A stretch of 64,000 nt of DNA from Nematopogon swammerdamellus (taxonomy: Eukaryota > Arthropoda > Insecta > Lepidoptera > Adelidae). Position 1 is the first letter of the stretch; each line of letters begins with the position of its first letter. Below, in pieces: positions 1 to 9,900 of the stretch. The position numbers were made by a program, and so were the translations under genes. A model generated the notes under the pieces. That model had not been told where the DNA came from, did not search any database, and worked only from the letters and a program-made list of their open reading frames with translations. The stretch covers positions 21,049,349 through 21,113,348 of the forward strand of contig OX336339.1 of NCBI GenBank assembly GCA_946902875.1, given 5' to 3'.

Positions 1-61
1 CGTCTACGGTCGTCAACTAGACCCGTTTACTCCAACGTTCGTCGTCTCGTCGGCCGATGTG
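1..61 (-). pseudogene. C-terminal fragment of an RTE-like LINE ORF2 (LINE-R)
   Basis: Read on the minus strand this edge of the window gives a peptide of the form K-W-x-x-A-G-H-x-x-R-R-D-D-x-R-W, the tail motif found after the reverse transcriptase domain of many insect RTE-like LINEs. Related tails are at 28690-28960 and 40985-41150, which supports a repeat rather than a host gene. It is cut by the window edge and broken by a stop. Confidence 0.5.
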
Positions 62-207
62 CCCAGCCCACTGCCATTTGTACTTGGCTATATAATATTT
101 TAGTTTTTAGTTTTTTTTTTACAATCGCGTTTCGCGCCAAGCTGGGCAAAGGCGATGTTAAATATAAAAAGCCCATTCTCGCGCACTTGTGCTGTTCAAA
201 CATAGGT

Positions 208-527
208 ACTACATACCGCACGCTGTATCCCGACAATCGGGGTAAGCAGAGTAATATTTTGTTCTGCAAATACTCTTCTAAATTAAAGTACAAAACCGAC
301 CACCACGTTTAGCAAAGTATTAGGACAAGATAACTATATCAAGCAGCAAGAGGCACGAAAACCCACTTTCTGCATGGGTCCGTGGAAGACCCGTGCCTAG
401 GTGAGAGGTGGCTAGCCGCCCGTTAGCACGGCATCTTGTCCTTTATTCCTTCCTCGCCATTTACGACACGCACGAGGATAGATGCAGTGGGGCTATTCTT
501 TTGAAGTACCGGCCCCACACGATACTA
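208..527 (-). repeat. Module C interspersed repeat, near full length
   Basis: In sense orientation module C starts CCGTGTGGGGCCGGTACTT, passes TGCATCTCTCCCCGTG, GTCGTAAAAGGCGACTAAGG, ATGCAGCAGGTGGGTCTTCG and GTTATCTTGTCCTAAT, and ends CGGGATACAGCGTGTGGTATG, often followed by a (TATG)n run. This copy carries every block on the minus strand. No coding sequence and no B box is visible. The family is non-autonomous and its class is unknown to me. Confidence 0.8.
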
Positions 528-1406
528 ACACGACGTGGTATATGTGGCTGAATACAAATATAAAAAGACAAACAACAAACAATAAAAAACAGACATTCTC
601 GAACTTCACGGCCACGCTTCTCAAGTTAGAAAAGATAAAGAAATAAAAAGTTACTCTGCTTTCGCGTGGCGCGCCGCCACCGCCGCCGGCCCGCCTCGAA
701 GTTTTGCCCAATAAGACATTTATTTTGATAAGTGTGAAAATTAAACGTTGCTTGTGCCGCCGACGAATTTCACCGGTGCAAGGTTATCGTATATTTATCG
801 AAGTCATTTTCTTCCGATATCCAAACTCCACGCCCACCTGCTCTCAAGGCAATGCTTGCTTAATGTTATCGGACCGATAAATACGTGTTTGAGCGAAAAT
901 AACGTAGCCGACAGTCGTGCGTACTGAATTGACATAACAGTACAATCAAAATAAACTTGCCCGATAGATTAACGTTGGAGCTATGAAGTAATTCTGAATG
1001 CTGACGTGACGACAACGAATTAAATTGCGGTAGTTTGTTTTACGCACGTTACTTGCATAGATCACGTAGTGTCCCTAATTTGAATATTGAATATTGTTAT
1101 TATTAAACCATTTTATAAAGATCTTAGTTTTTTAGTAAATAAACATTCAGTTTTAAGCAGCTTGCAGAATTATAAGTAAGTACATACGTTTACGGTGTGT
1201 TAGAATATTTTGCGTTTTGAATAATATTCAAGAATGTTCTTGCAGTTATTATATAAAAAAAAGCCACAGTTGCACTCCGGGAGTGCCGGCAGAAGTGAAA
1301 ACTTTTTGTATTTCCGAAATTAATTCTTAGGTGGTTATAAAAAAAACTAAACACCCTAAAAAAATTTTGCTTAAACATTGCTTAAAAAACACAACAAAAG
1401 AAAAAA
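528..1406. other. AT-rich intergenic DNA
   Basis: No gene, recognisable repeat or RNA was found. The short open frames here are low complexity and lack codon bias or domain similarity. Confidence 0.5.
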
Positions 1407-1480
1407 AATGAGGGATTCGAACCCATGGTCAAAAAATACAAATCCTAAATTCTTACCATTGAGCCACGAAATCACATAAA
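1407..1480 (-). repeat. tRNA-like Pol III head (tRNA pseudogene or SINE head)
   Basis: On the minus strand an A-box-like GTGGCTCAATGGTAAGAAT is followed about 30 bases later by a perfect B box, GGTTCGAATCCC, then a T-run. The D-arm and T-arm are tRNA-like, but the anticodon arm is AT-rich and does not fold convincingly. It is not called a functional tRNA. Confidence 0.5.
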
Positions 1481-1520
1481 CGACCAAACGAATATCGCAT
1501 TCCCTTGATTCACTTTCGGC

Positions 1521-1560
1521 GTTACTGTCACTGAGAGGTTTGTCTCTCAGTGATAGTAAC
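1521..1560. repeat. Compact hairpin, 17-bp arms and 6-base loop
   Basis: GTTACTGTCACTGAGAG is followed by a 6-base loop and its near-perfect complement (one mismatch). The stem is short for a pre-miRNA. It may be the core of a small foldback element. Confidence 0.6.
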
Positions 1561-1834
1561 TAATTGATCGAATTGATCCCGAGCCATCGTAACTTAACCC
1601 TTAATGCAATGACTTAAGGTTGCATTTTAAATAATAAAAATAAATCTGTCGCTTTTCGAGATCTGTCGCGAGTCTAACATTTTTTACCCACCTAAAAAAG
1701 TGCCAAGTGCCGCTAAAGAAGTTTCACTTCAAAAATGTTTCATTAAAAGGTTATTACTTAGGTTCAAATTTCCGAAAAATGCAAAAAACAATAGTCAACA
1801 AACTATTTATGTCATCATCTCTGCCCTTATATTT

Positions 1835-1972
1835 CACCCCAAGTACACTCTCCTGTTAGGCTGGAATAGCCGCAACCCCGCGTACGCCCGAATTTCCATA
1901 GGCATCGTTAGACACCTTATGAAGGTCGGCGGCGGCACGTGTCGCGCTTTTTATAAAAAAAACATCAACACC
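1835..1972 (+). pseudogene. LINE-E 3' end
   Basis: The block reads from a CACCCCAAGTACA-type P-x-K-Y coding motif into a 3' UTR with 'cgaatttccataggcatcgttagacaccttatg' similarity to copies at 17985-18235 and 28095-28300, and ends in an A-rich tract. It is a 5'-truncated, diverged non-LTR copy with no intact ORF. Confidence 0.55.
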
Positions 1973-2309
1973 GATGTTTTATTTCCTAACATATTTTTAA
2001 AATGTTTTCCAAAACCATATAAATGCGGAAAATCAATGCGCACAACCGATCGATCATCGATCGTTGAAAATGTCTCGCCAGATGCGTTTTTGCCCACTCT
2101 TGCGCACCGCTGGCTGTTTTCGTCAGTCAGGGTTGCGCAACCGCCGCGAAAGCGTACCTACGCTTCCTACAGATGGTCGTTGTCTTTTTTCGACCGGTGA
2201 CAATGGCCGATTCACTGTAATTGCACGCCGTAAAGCGAAAACCGCCTTTCGGGGATGCCATGACGATTTATGTTGTGCGTGTTATGTAAGGTACAGTCGT
2301 TGCGTCTTA

Positions 2310-2443
2310 CGAAGGTGTTTACGTCCAGTTCAGTGTGGCCGGCACAACCATAGGGAATTGACATGACTACTAGTTTACCAAAGTTGACACCACAGTTGTA
2401 GAAAGGTGATGTAGCCAACCATGTCAGATTCGATAAAAAAAGC
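2310..2443 (+). repeat. Degenerate SINE-A 3' half
   Basis: Contains CCAGTTCAGTGTGGCCGGC and then GGTGATGTAGCCAACCATGT with a terminal A-tract, both diagnostic of the SINE-A tail. The middle is diverged. The upstream flank 2030-2300 is unassigned. Confidence 0.6.
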
Positions 2444-2620
2444 TGTTTTAAAAAAACATTTCACCGACGTCAATAAATAACTAGAACTTAAAGTGTTAAA
2501 TAATATGTTGATTCTTATTCGGACCCTTGAGTTGAAAGCGGTACAAGAGCACAAAAGGGGCCCATTTATCAATTTTTCATTTATCAATTTTCAGGTGTGC
2601 CTATTACAGTTTCCAGCATC

Positions 2621-2752
2621 AAATAATGCGTGTCGAGCTTTAGAAAGAGACAATCGGGCTGTAGAGCGTCGTCCCTGTCGCACGAACTCGCACGTCTCTG
2701 TGCGACAGGGACGACACTATTGTCTCTTTCTAAAGCTCGACACGCATTATTT
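2621..2752. mobile_element. Foldback MITE / long hairpin
   Basis: A left arm beginning AAATAATGCGTGTCGAGC is mirrored by a right arm ending GCTCGACACGCATTATTT. The arms are about 55-60 bases with a short loop near 2690, making a nearly continuous 130-base hairpin. Continuation of the right end (GGGGCCGGTGCATC) has no partner on the left, so the left terminus may be truncated. Confidence 0.7.
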
Positions 2753-2759
2753 GGGGCCG

Positions 2760-3735
2760 GTGCATCAAGTAAGTCAAAGCTCCTCCGTGTGCGCCCTCGT
2801 GAGATGCAACACCTACATAATATGTCAGCGTTTTTGTCGTGTGTTATTGCTTCTTCAATTCGACGTTTGTTCATATTAATCAGTGGAGTAATGTATGAAA
2901 TGAATAATGCAATTCGATGTGATTGATTCGACTTGGTTTTCATCGTCAATTTGTAACTTGATGACATATTTTTATTAATTTTGTTTTTGCACTAACAGTC
3001 AATGTTTGGCTATGGATGGTGCAAAAATCTGACGTACAATGATTATTGGTCTTTTATTCAGCGTGGTCTTTTATGCATGTATACGTGTGTAGAATGGAGC
3101 AAAATTAATGTCATAAAGTAATGTGAATTGACTGCCATTTCGTTAAAAAAAAAAAAATGGGCTCTGTTTTGGCGAAAGGTTTAGGTATTTTAAGGTGTAA
3201 AATTGAAAACATGATATCCGTCAAATGGCCAGACCACCTCCTGAGTTGATGCACATTTGTGCTCGTTTTCTCGTTTTACGCCATTTTGAAATTCTTCGGC
3301 GGAGGCGGGCGACCTCAAGAGTGAAGTCCTGCCCGAGGATGCGGGAATATTTTTAAATAATTTAGTTTCGTAGGTATGCTTTTTCGTTGGTTATTGTTTA
3401 TTTAGTTCATGCTAGTTATAAGTAATTGGCTTTTCATTTTCATTTTCATTTTCATCTTCCAACAAAATGTCACCACTCAAGGGACCCTCGTCCTCCTCTT
3501 CTTTTTTAAATAGTGGCAACCAAACGAATAGGAAATTCGCTTATTACTGCCAGTATCCAGCCACGGCGCTGCACGGTATAAAACCCTCGTCTTTCCATAA
3601 TGATAAAAAAATAACAACAACAACAAAATTGTAACAATCAATGTGACATACCCCCGTGACATATTTATTTAAGGTCGTTTTTATCAATTTATATAAGATT
3701 TATATAGGTACCGATACAATATAAATTTGTTGCAG
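2760..3735. other. Intergenic DNA with a short (TTTCAT)n run
   Basis: No gene was recognised. A four-unit TTTCAT microsatellite lies near 3432-3455. The last bases, TTTGTTGCAG at 3726-3735, look like a splice acceptor for the leader of the SUMO-like gene, although the pyrimidine tract is weak. Confidence 0.4.
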
Positions 3736-3860
3736 GCGTAGGTGACCGCGCTCTCCGTCGTCGTCGCCCGCCAACCTTCTCCCTTGATCCGACGGCCAAC
3801 AGTGTCTGTCTGTGTGTATCCCCGTGCAGAAAGCCCACACTGCTCATAAAGGCTCATACA
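3736..3860 (+). promoter_or_regulatory. Candidate 5' leader of the SUMO-like gene
   Basis: This stretch is markedly more GC- and CT-rich than the DNA upstream. It starts just after a possible acceptor AG (3734-3735) and runs into a favourable start context, ACAATGT. It could be a spliced 5' UTR exon or the leader of a retrocopy. No TATA box was seen. Confidence 0.35.
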
Positions 3861-4157
3861 ATGTCACGCGAACAGAAGGAAGTGAGCGAATGCATCATTC
3901 TGAAGGTGGAGGGGCAGGACAGCTCCGTAGTAAAGTTCAAAATCAAGAAGCACACACCCCTGAAGAGGCTGATGAACGACTACTGTGATCGAGTGGGTCT
4001 GTTTCTGCAAATCACCGCACCAGAGGTGCGATTCCTCTTCGACGGGCAGCACATCAACGAAAAAGACACACCCACCTCCCTCGAGATGGAGGACGGAGAC
4101 ATAATAGAGGCGTGGAAGATGCAGACGGGTGGAGACAAAAAGTGGTCGCCTTTTTGA
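3861..4157 (+). CDS. SUMO-like small ubiquitin-related modifier, divergent paralogue
   Basis: The 98-residue product is a full-length SUMO in one uninterrupted frame. SUMO proteins are matured by Ulp/SENP proteases to a C-terminal Gly-Gly and then joined to lysines by E1, Ubc9 and ligases, mainly in the nucleus. Seen here: the β1-β2 region [20 protein letters not shown] (about 13-32) with the basic SIM-binding strand, helix [11 protein letters not shown] (34-44), VRF-FDG (56-62), [14 protein letters not shown] (65-80) and QTGG (88-91) followed by a 7-residue tail, DKKWSPF. Unusual points are an extra ITAP-like insert near 51-54 before strand β3, L-K-V-E at 14-17, which matches the ΨKxE acceptor consensus, and EAWKM in place of the usual EVYQQ before QTGG. 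The intronless ORF suggests a retrocopy or fast-evolving duplicate. No AATAAA follows closely. An RT fossil begins about 180 bases downstream on the other strand. Confidence 0.85.
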   Translation: MSREQKEVSECIILKVEGQDSSVVKFKIKKHTPLKRLMNDYCDRVGLFLQITAPEVRFLFDGQHINEKDTPTSLEMEDGDIIEAWKMQTGGDKKWSPF

Positions 4158-4339
4158 AATGTACAAATATTATAGAATATTGAACTAAACCTTTGGCACA
4201 ACCATTCATTACATCAACTTTTTCTATGATGACCGTATGATGGTAAATCAGATTTTAGTAATTATAAATTATTATAGAAATGTTTTCAAACTGAAAACTA
4301 ATGTTTTAGTGTTTTCGTACTACTTAGCTGTTGCCCGCG

Positions 4340-4870
4340 TGGATGACTAAACACGACAAATTATTCTTTCAGAACCATATGAAAATGAATCATTCATTAG
4401 TGATACAAACTCATAAAAAGATGTGATCTGAATATGTACAAGCCTTTCAACAAATAACCTTAATTGATCACATTTATCCTCTACCAGGATGCTTTTTGAA
4501 TTATTGGTCATTGGTGAATCCAATAGGAAAAACATTGAATCCTCTGGTAAAGTAATATCAGGTGTTGTAACATTGGATAGATCGTTCATAATTTATACTC
4601 AGAAATCAGACTGGATGAAACCATATTTCACATATGGTAGGATTCAACTCCAGCCCTAATTCTTTGAAACTGCGTGTTAATGCCTTGATATCCTTAATCA
4701 CGACGTCTGCATCACCTGACAATACATCATCGTCTAAATACCACACATTTAGTCTTGAAAATATGGCTGATAGCTAAAAATTGCGGGACCCAATGGATCA
4801 CCCTGTTGGCACCCGACAGTGGAATTTATAATCCTATTTGAATAGAATAAATGAGAATTTTCTTAGTAAT
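4340..4870 (-). pseudogene. Reverse transcriptase fossil of a non-LTR element
   Basis: On the minus strand, in shifting frames, the palm motifs are readable: GCQQGDPLGPAIFS, then WYLDDDVLSGDADV near 4710-4745 (the YxDD catalytic box), then KELGLELNPTICEI. A thumb-like 80-residue open segment (4347-4589) continues to 4347. At least two frameshifts and several stops separate the pieces, so it is dead. It differs in type from the other LINE tails in this window. Confidence 0.75.
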
Positions 4871-5464
4871 ATTGATACACACTGAACTGATCGAAAAAAC
4901 TTGAAATGCAGATTCATATATATAACTATATACATATATGATGATGTACAACTAGATATATGCTAACAATGTGCCGTTTTTAACGGAATTTCGGACCAGC
5001 AAACTTACGCAGAGCGAGTAGCTTTTCCCATAGTCTTGTAAATATATTTTACCGTCAAGTTGGTTACTTTATTTATGGCCAGTAGAACAATATGGTCGTC
5101 CTGGTCGTAGACATATTTTTATGGGGCCGTCCTGTCAGCTTTCTTGACCGTCGTCGACCACACATGCTAAGCCAAAGAGTTTAAAAGTATGGAATGTCAT
5201 AAATTATGCAGACAGGTGAAAGGTAAAATGGTATGCATAAAGGCAAAATTACAAAATGTCTATACAAGGAACTCCTATGCAAATTTTAATATTTTAGACC
5301 CACCGGTTTAGGCTGTGGACTGACATTTTTGATTTGTAAACATCAATACCGGGATCCAGAGTATTTCGAGTCGTTATAAACCCGTGTGCATTTGAAGAAC
5401 ATTTATTTCCCTTGCCCCTTACTATGTGGTAAGCTCAAATATAGTAATTCAGTCACCTCAAATA
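4871..5464. other. AT-rich intergenic DNA
   Basis: Nothing recognisable apart from short ATAT-rich runs near 4915-4945. Confidence 0.4.
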
Positions 5465-5875
5465 GGTAAAAAAAAGCCCCGACGAAAAAAGAGGGGTGTT
5501 ATAAGTTTAACGTGTGTGTTTATGAGTGTGTCTGTGGCATCGTAGCTCCCAAAGGGATGAACCGATTTGGATGCGGGTTTTTTTTAATGGAAAGCTGGTT
5601 TATTCGGGATGGTGGAGAGGCCTATGTCCAGCAGTGGACCGATACAGGCTGATGATGATGATGATGATAGCTAGGTTTGTAATCAAATAATCAAGTAATT
5701 AAGTAATGAAGTAATCAAAACATTATTTATCAAAAAGTGGATCGATTTGAATGTGGTTTTTTAAAAAACCTTGAAATAAAAGTTAAATTACAAATTTAGA
5801 ATAGTCCCAACCCTTAAAAGTCCAAATCATTTCCGTTTACTTACGAGTCGGGGCTTTTTAAAATTTGTAATAAAA
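5465..5875 (+). repeat. Repeat D with nested LINE tail
   Basis: Family D runs from CCCGACG-AAAAAGAGGGGTG through GTTATAAGTTTAACGTGTGTG, GGCATCGTAGCTCCCAAA and GGATGAACCGATTTGGATGCG to TTCCGTTTACTTA and GAGTCGGGGC. This copy is interrupted at 5612-5672 by another element. Other copies are at 15038, 32873, 45350, 46630 and 62083. No ORF is visible. Confidence 0.75.
5612..5672 (+). mobile_element. Short LINE 3' tail inserted in repeat D
   Basis: GAGAGGCCTATGTCCAGCAG followed by TGGACCGATACAGGCTGATG and a (GAT)n tail is the typical 3' end of a common lepidopteran non-LTR element. The family D sequence resumes immediately after it, showing insertion into a pre-existing D copy. Confidence 0.65.
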
Positions 5876-6680
5876 AAAATTTTATAAGTATTTTGATTAC
5901 GACTCAGTCGTCGATAAGAATCGGTCGTCTGGCCGAGCTCTAAGAAGGACGCGGAGTTTTGCCGCTTCGATCTACCTCTATCTCGCTCTGCACCGGGTGT
6001 TGGTTCGTTTTAGGCATTAGATAGCCAAGAATGTATGTATTTTTTCGGAAGTTTTGAAATCGTCGTAATTGATTTAAAAATGCATCATTGCTAATTGCAT
6101 CAACAGAACTGGCCCTACTACGACAGTGCAATCACCTCTGTTGATCTGTGGGATCTTTTCAAAATAACCCTGTAGGTATATTGGGAACGAAGTAAATATT
6201 TTGCGATGTATGGTACCTAATACCCTACTCTGTTTATTAAATTCTTTGCGTTCAACCATTTGATGTGGTCAGTTTATGGCGATGGAGCATAATTTTATAC
6301 ATGGACTATCATTATTGACCGATTATTCAGTAAGAGGGTTATGTTGGCGTAAATTTAGTATCCACGGGGATAACAGCTATTAGCGATAATTTCATCTTGA
6401 CAATAAAATGGAAGGATGCAATTTAAAATGGCCGGGTACATTATATCTCTGGGAGGATGCTATGCGTATAATCGTTATTGCGAGTAAGTAAAACAACAAT
6501 ACCTACGATTAGAAAACACACGGAGAACAATAGAAATGCACAAAAGTACAAAGAGAATGACAGCGGACAAAAGCGCGCAAAGGCGGACTTATAGCTGATA
6601 GTGATTACTTCCATTCAACCTTAGTTTAGACTGAATAAAAGAACGCCACTTTATGTACACATTTTTGTAAAGTTTCTCGG
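5876..6680. other. Intergenic DNA without recognised features
   Basis: No gene or repeat family was identified. Short open frames on both strands show no domain. Confidence 0.4.
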
Positions 6681-6750
6681 AGACTCAGTCACGGAAGGCG
6701 AGACCGACGGTCGTGTTGCGAGTTATACGATTTATACTTCATCGAAAACG

Positions 6751-6995
6751 GTAAGACACTAAGGACGAGGCCGATAGCCAAGCTGCGTTCGGGGAAACTA
6801 TATAAGTACTCTCATCTTATCAGTAAGACACTAACGGCGAAGTCTAAGGACGAGGCCGAAGGCCGAGCTGCGTTCGGGGAAACTATATAGGTCCTCTCTT
6901 CTTATCAGTAAGACACAAAGGCGAAGTCTAAGGACGAGGCCGAAGGCCGAGCTGCGTTCGGGGAAACTAATATAGGTCCTCTCTTCTTATCAGTA
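6751..6995 (+). repeat. Tandem repeat, three units of 71-86 bp
   Basis: Units start GTAAGACACTAA at 6751, 6822 and 6908, with a fourth start at 6992. Each holds GACGAGGCCGAAGGCCGAGC and TGCGTTCGGGGAAACTA. The first unit lacks about 15 bases. The same GAGGCCGAAGGCCGAGCTGC core builds the arms of the foldback at 52756-53614. Confidence 0.85.
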
Positions 6996-7246
6996 AGTCA
7001 CTAAATACACCAAAACATATAGGGTACTTACTTCCCGTTGACCTAGAATAATGAAATTCACAAGAAGCAAGGTCTCATAGGACAAGTAAAGTAAAAAATC
7101 CGAAAATCGGTAATTTTTATTTATATCACATATAATTTTTTATACTTAATAACGTTTTATGTTTTTGCTTTTGTTCTATTTTAAAAACTGTGACACATGC
7201 AAGCGTCAAAATTGATGATATTTTATTGCGAAATCTAAAGTAAAAC

Positions 7247-7321
7247 ATAAAAACCGGCCAATTACGTGGTGGTACGGAACCCTCAGCGCGTGAGTCCGAC
7301 TCGCACTTGGCCGGTTTTTAT
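7247..7321. repeat. Short repeat K hairpin
   Basis: A perfect 15-base inverted repeat, ATAAAAACCGGCCAA and its complement, flanks GGTACGGAACCCTC and GTGAGTCCGACTCGC. These are the end modules of the widespread K repeat, here joined into a 75-base element with no interior. Confidence 0.7.
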
Positions 7322-8396
7322 ATAATTTATTGCCTCGTAACTTTAACAGCCACTTCTTCACAAGACAGAAAGAACAACGATAATCAGAATCACAACTCGA
7401 CAGAGTTTTACAAACGCCCCACCTTCGTGGAGATGCCTACCTTTTTACAAATTTTTGTTACGAAATAAAGTACAGATATCGCCAGGACACCTCAGGAAGG
7501 AGGCCCGCGAAGGCCTTCGAAGGTAGTTTTTTATTTATGATCCTCTCACCGATGGCCATTAAGCCGCTCCCAAAGAGTTCAAAATAATAGAACTGATACA
7601 GTCACATATTGCGTCAATTGACGTTCCGCTCACAAATGCACACAATTTGTATCAGTAAGATAATAGTATGTGTATGAATTTGGCATAATATAAGCTATTT
7701 TTAGTGTTCCGTACCTTAAAAGGTAAAAGCGGAACTATTATAAGATCACTCCCGTGTCCGTCCGTCTGTCATAAAGGTTTTCGCAAAAACTAAGTAATGT
7801 AGAAACTTTAATGATAAATCTTGATGACGCGCACACAATAATATATCTCGTTAATAATAAGTAATAATATCGCTCGTTAATAACTAGAATAATATGGGGG
7901 TCAGTTTGATAACAATAAAAAAAGTTTAAATTAACATATCGTGTGAGGTATCATTTGAAAGAGCTAACTGCAAGGATTAAATTCTTATTTTTAGAAAGTA
8001 CAAAAAATTACCGTTCCCTCCCCTGTCCTCCTAGGTTTCTAAGGCCAAAATTTTTATTTAATACTGTTAGTAGATATTATTAAGCCATAGATTGCAGGAA
8101 AACTTCAGATATTTTCGAGAATGTAATAGTGGAGACAAAAAAAAATGTGTACTCAAAGTCTCGGAATTTCATATCAGAGGTGTATTAATGTAATCAATAA
8201 AGAAAAATTTACATAATTGCAAAACACGACTCATCATAATACACGTTTTGATAAAGTATACCAATCCCTGTGCACACAATTGACGTACTAGATATTGAAA
8301 ACTTTTCTATTCGTATTCACATACATACCCACACCCCAACGTTAGCTGGAATATAATACCTTACGTCAAAAAACTCGTCTATTATGCCATACTTGT
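7322..8396. other. Mostly unassigned DNA with a repeat K fragment
   Basis: TTAGTGTTCCGTACCTTAAA with a following GGATCACTC-like and CCGTCCGTCTGTC segment (about 7702-7775) is the 5' end of a K-type repeat. Nothing else was recognised. Confidence 0.45.
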
Positions 8397-8458
8397 GTGT
8401 GTGACATACACACTGTGTGTGTGTGTGTTTTTTTATTTGTGTGCATTAAAGTATATTA

Positions 8459-8575
8459 TTATAATACATACATACATACCACACACGCTGTATCCCGACA
8501 ATCAGGGTAAGCAGAGTAATCGGTGTTGTGCTGCAAGAAAAAGGCACAGAGACCCACCTACTGCACGACTCGATT
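8459..8575 (-). repeat. Module C fragment (3' end plus truncated middle)
   Basis: CATACATACCACACACGCTG, ATCCCGACAATCAGGGTAAG and CGGTGTTGTGCTGCAAG are the reverse of the module C 3' end. It is truncated internally. A (TG)n run lies just before it at 8397-8430. Confidence 0.65.
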
Positions 8576-8924
8576 ATTATAAATTTTCAATCATTTCAGT
8601 TGCAGACGTTTATTTCGCCATAAAGAACACACAATATTAACAATATTATATTGTCACAAATTACAAATGCATATTCAGAATGGATCATCACATCATCAGT
8701 AAGTTTTCGTTTTCGTCGACTTAATGCGCATTCCATTCTTTTGAACAGTTTTACCGGTTCTCTATTTACTGCTCACTTTCGGTTTAAAATAACAAAAGGA
8801 CGAGGCGAGACGGTGACAAGCGAGCCTTCACAGCTCGTCCGTGATGCGCGCTTTTTAACGTGTAGAACGTGTGAGCACGTTCTTCAAGCGGAATTTAACC
8901 GTAAAGTAGTCTCGTAATTAAAAA

Positions 8925-9014
8925 AAACCCGACCCTAAAAAAGTAAAAAAAATAATTTCCGTTTCTTACATATAGGAGTCGGGGGGAGGGGGGGGGGGGG
9001 GGGGGTGGGGGGGG
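8925..9014 (+). repeat. Repeat D fragment ending in a poly-G tract
   Basis: AATTTCCGTTTCTTACATATAGGAGTCGGGG is the D-family 3' part. The normal GGGG then expands to a roughly 35-base G tract (8980-9014) broken only by one A and one T, with strong G-quadruplex potential. Confidence 0.7.
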
Positions 9015-9156
9015 TACATCCGCGAAGTTTCGACCATGGGACATAAAGGCGAGTTTAATGCCACGAGGCATTCTTTACCAACTACATAAATATTGGGATG
9101 TGGAAAACCCCGATGGAGGTGGATAACGCAAATGAATCAAAATGGCACCCTTGGAA

Positions 9157-9345
9157 TTTTTTTTTATTGAAAGTTCGACATGTGGCGCGAGGCAACGATA
9201 AGGTTTCTAACGACGCCCATGGACATTCGGTCATATGCGGGGGTTCCGAATGATGACATTCTCCAGGTCCCTATTCACTCCTCTCTTGAAGGACCCGAGA
9301 TTGTACTTGAACGAAATACAACCTTGAGATCTACAATAAACTTCA
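9157..9345 (-). pseudogene. LINE-E 3' end with poly(A)
   Basis: Read on the minus strand it encodes K-Y-N-L-G-S-F-K-R-G-V-N, then a 3' UTR with CCGAATGTCCATGGGCGTCG and TTAGAAACCTTAT, and ends in a poly(A) run (the T run near 9158-9168). It is 5'-truncated. Confidence 0.7.
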
Positions 9346-9900
9346 GGCAGTCTATTCCTAGGGCAGTTAGTCTTAGGCCCGTATACATAAAGAGTTCTCA
9401 GTCTTAGCTCGGCAAAAACTCGGTCTCAAGTCGTCATTTGGCATTCATAGACAATGCTTGAGACTAGACTCACAACTTCTACTCACAATAATCTCGGCTG
9501 AGCCGAGACGAACCCAAGTCTCGAAATATCACGACTTAGCAAAATCCTACGGCTCGAGACAGACTTGGCGTTCCAAGTTCGCATCATTTGCATTATTAAT
9601 CAATGCGAATGATTGAAAAATGGAACGCAGGCTGTTGGTTTGTTTGTATCGGGGTTTCTTTGTATAATGGATCATGTAAATACTACCGACTAATTATTTT
9701 TTGGAATGCACGTTCCAAGGCACGTTCTTTAGATATAAAGGTGCATAAAGAACTACCTAGGTACCGTGCAATAAAATGTCGACTAGGATATTGACTATTA
9801 TTAGTAGGAATCTTCCAAATCCAGTCGAAGGTCATAAATTAATATAGTGCATACTTAGGTATCATTTTTCTCTGTGGTATTTTTAATTTGCAGGGGACTC

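Noticed and set aside
1700..2200. 166-codon plus-strand ORF
   Set aside because: It runs through a LINE-E 3' end and low-complexity DNA; no domain or codon bias, and the start is a non-ATG codon.
6751..6995. CRISPR-like array
   Set aside because: Units are contiguous tandem repeats without unique spacers, and the genome is an insect's.
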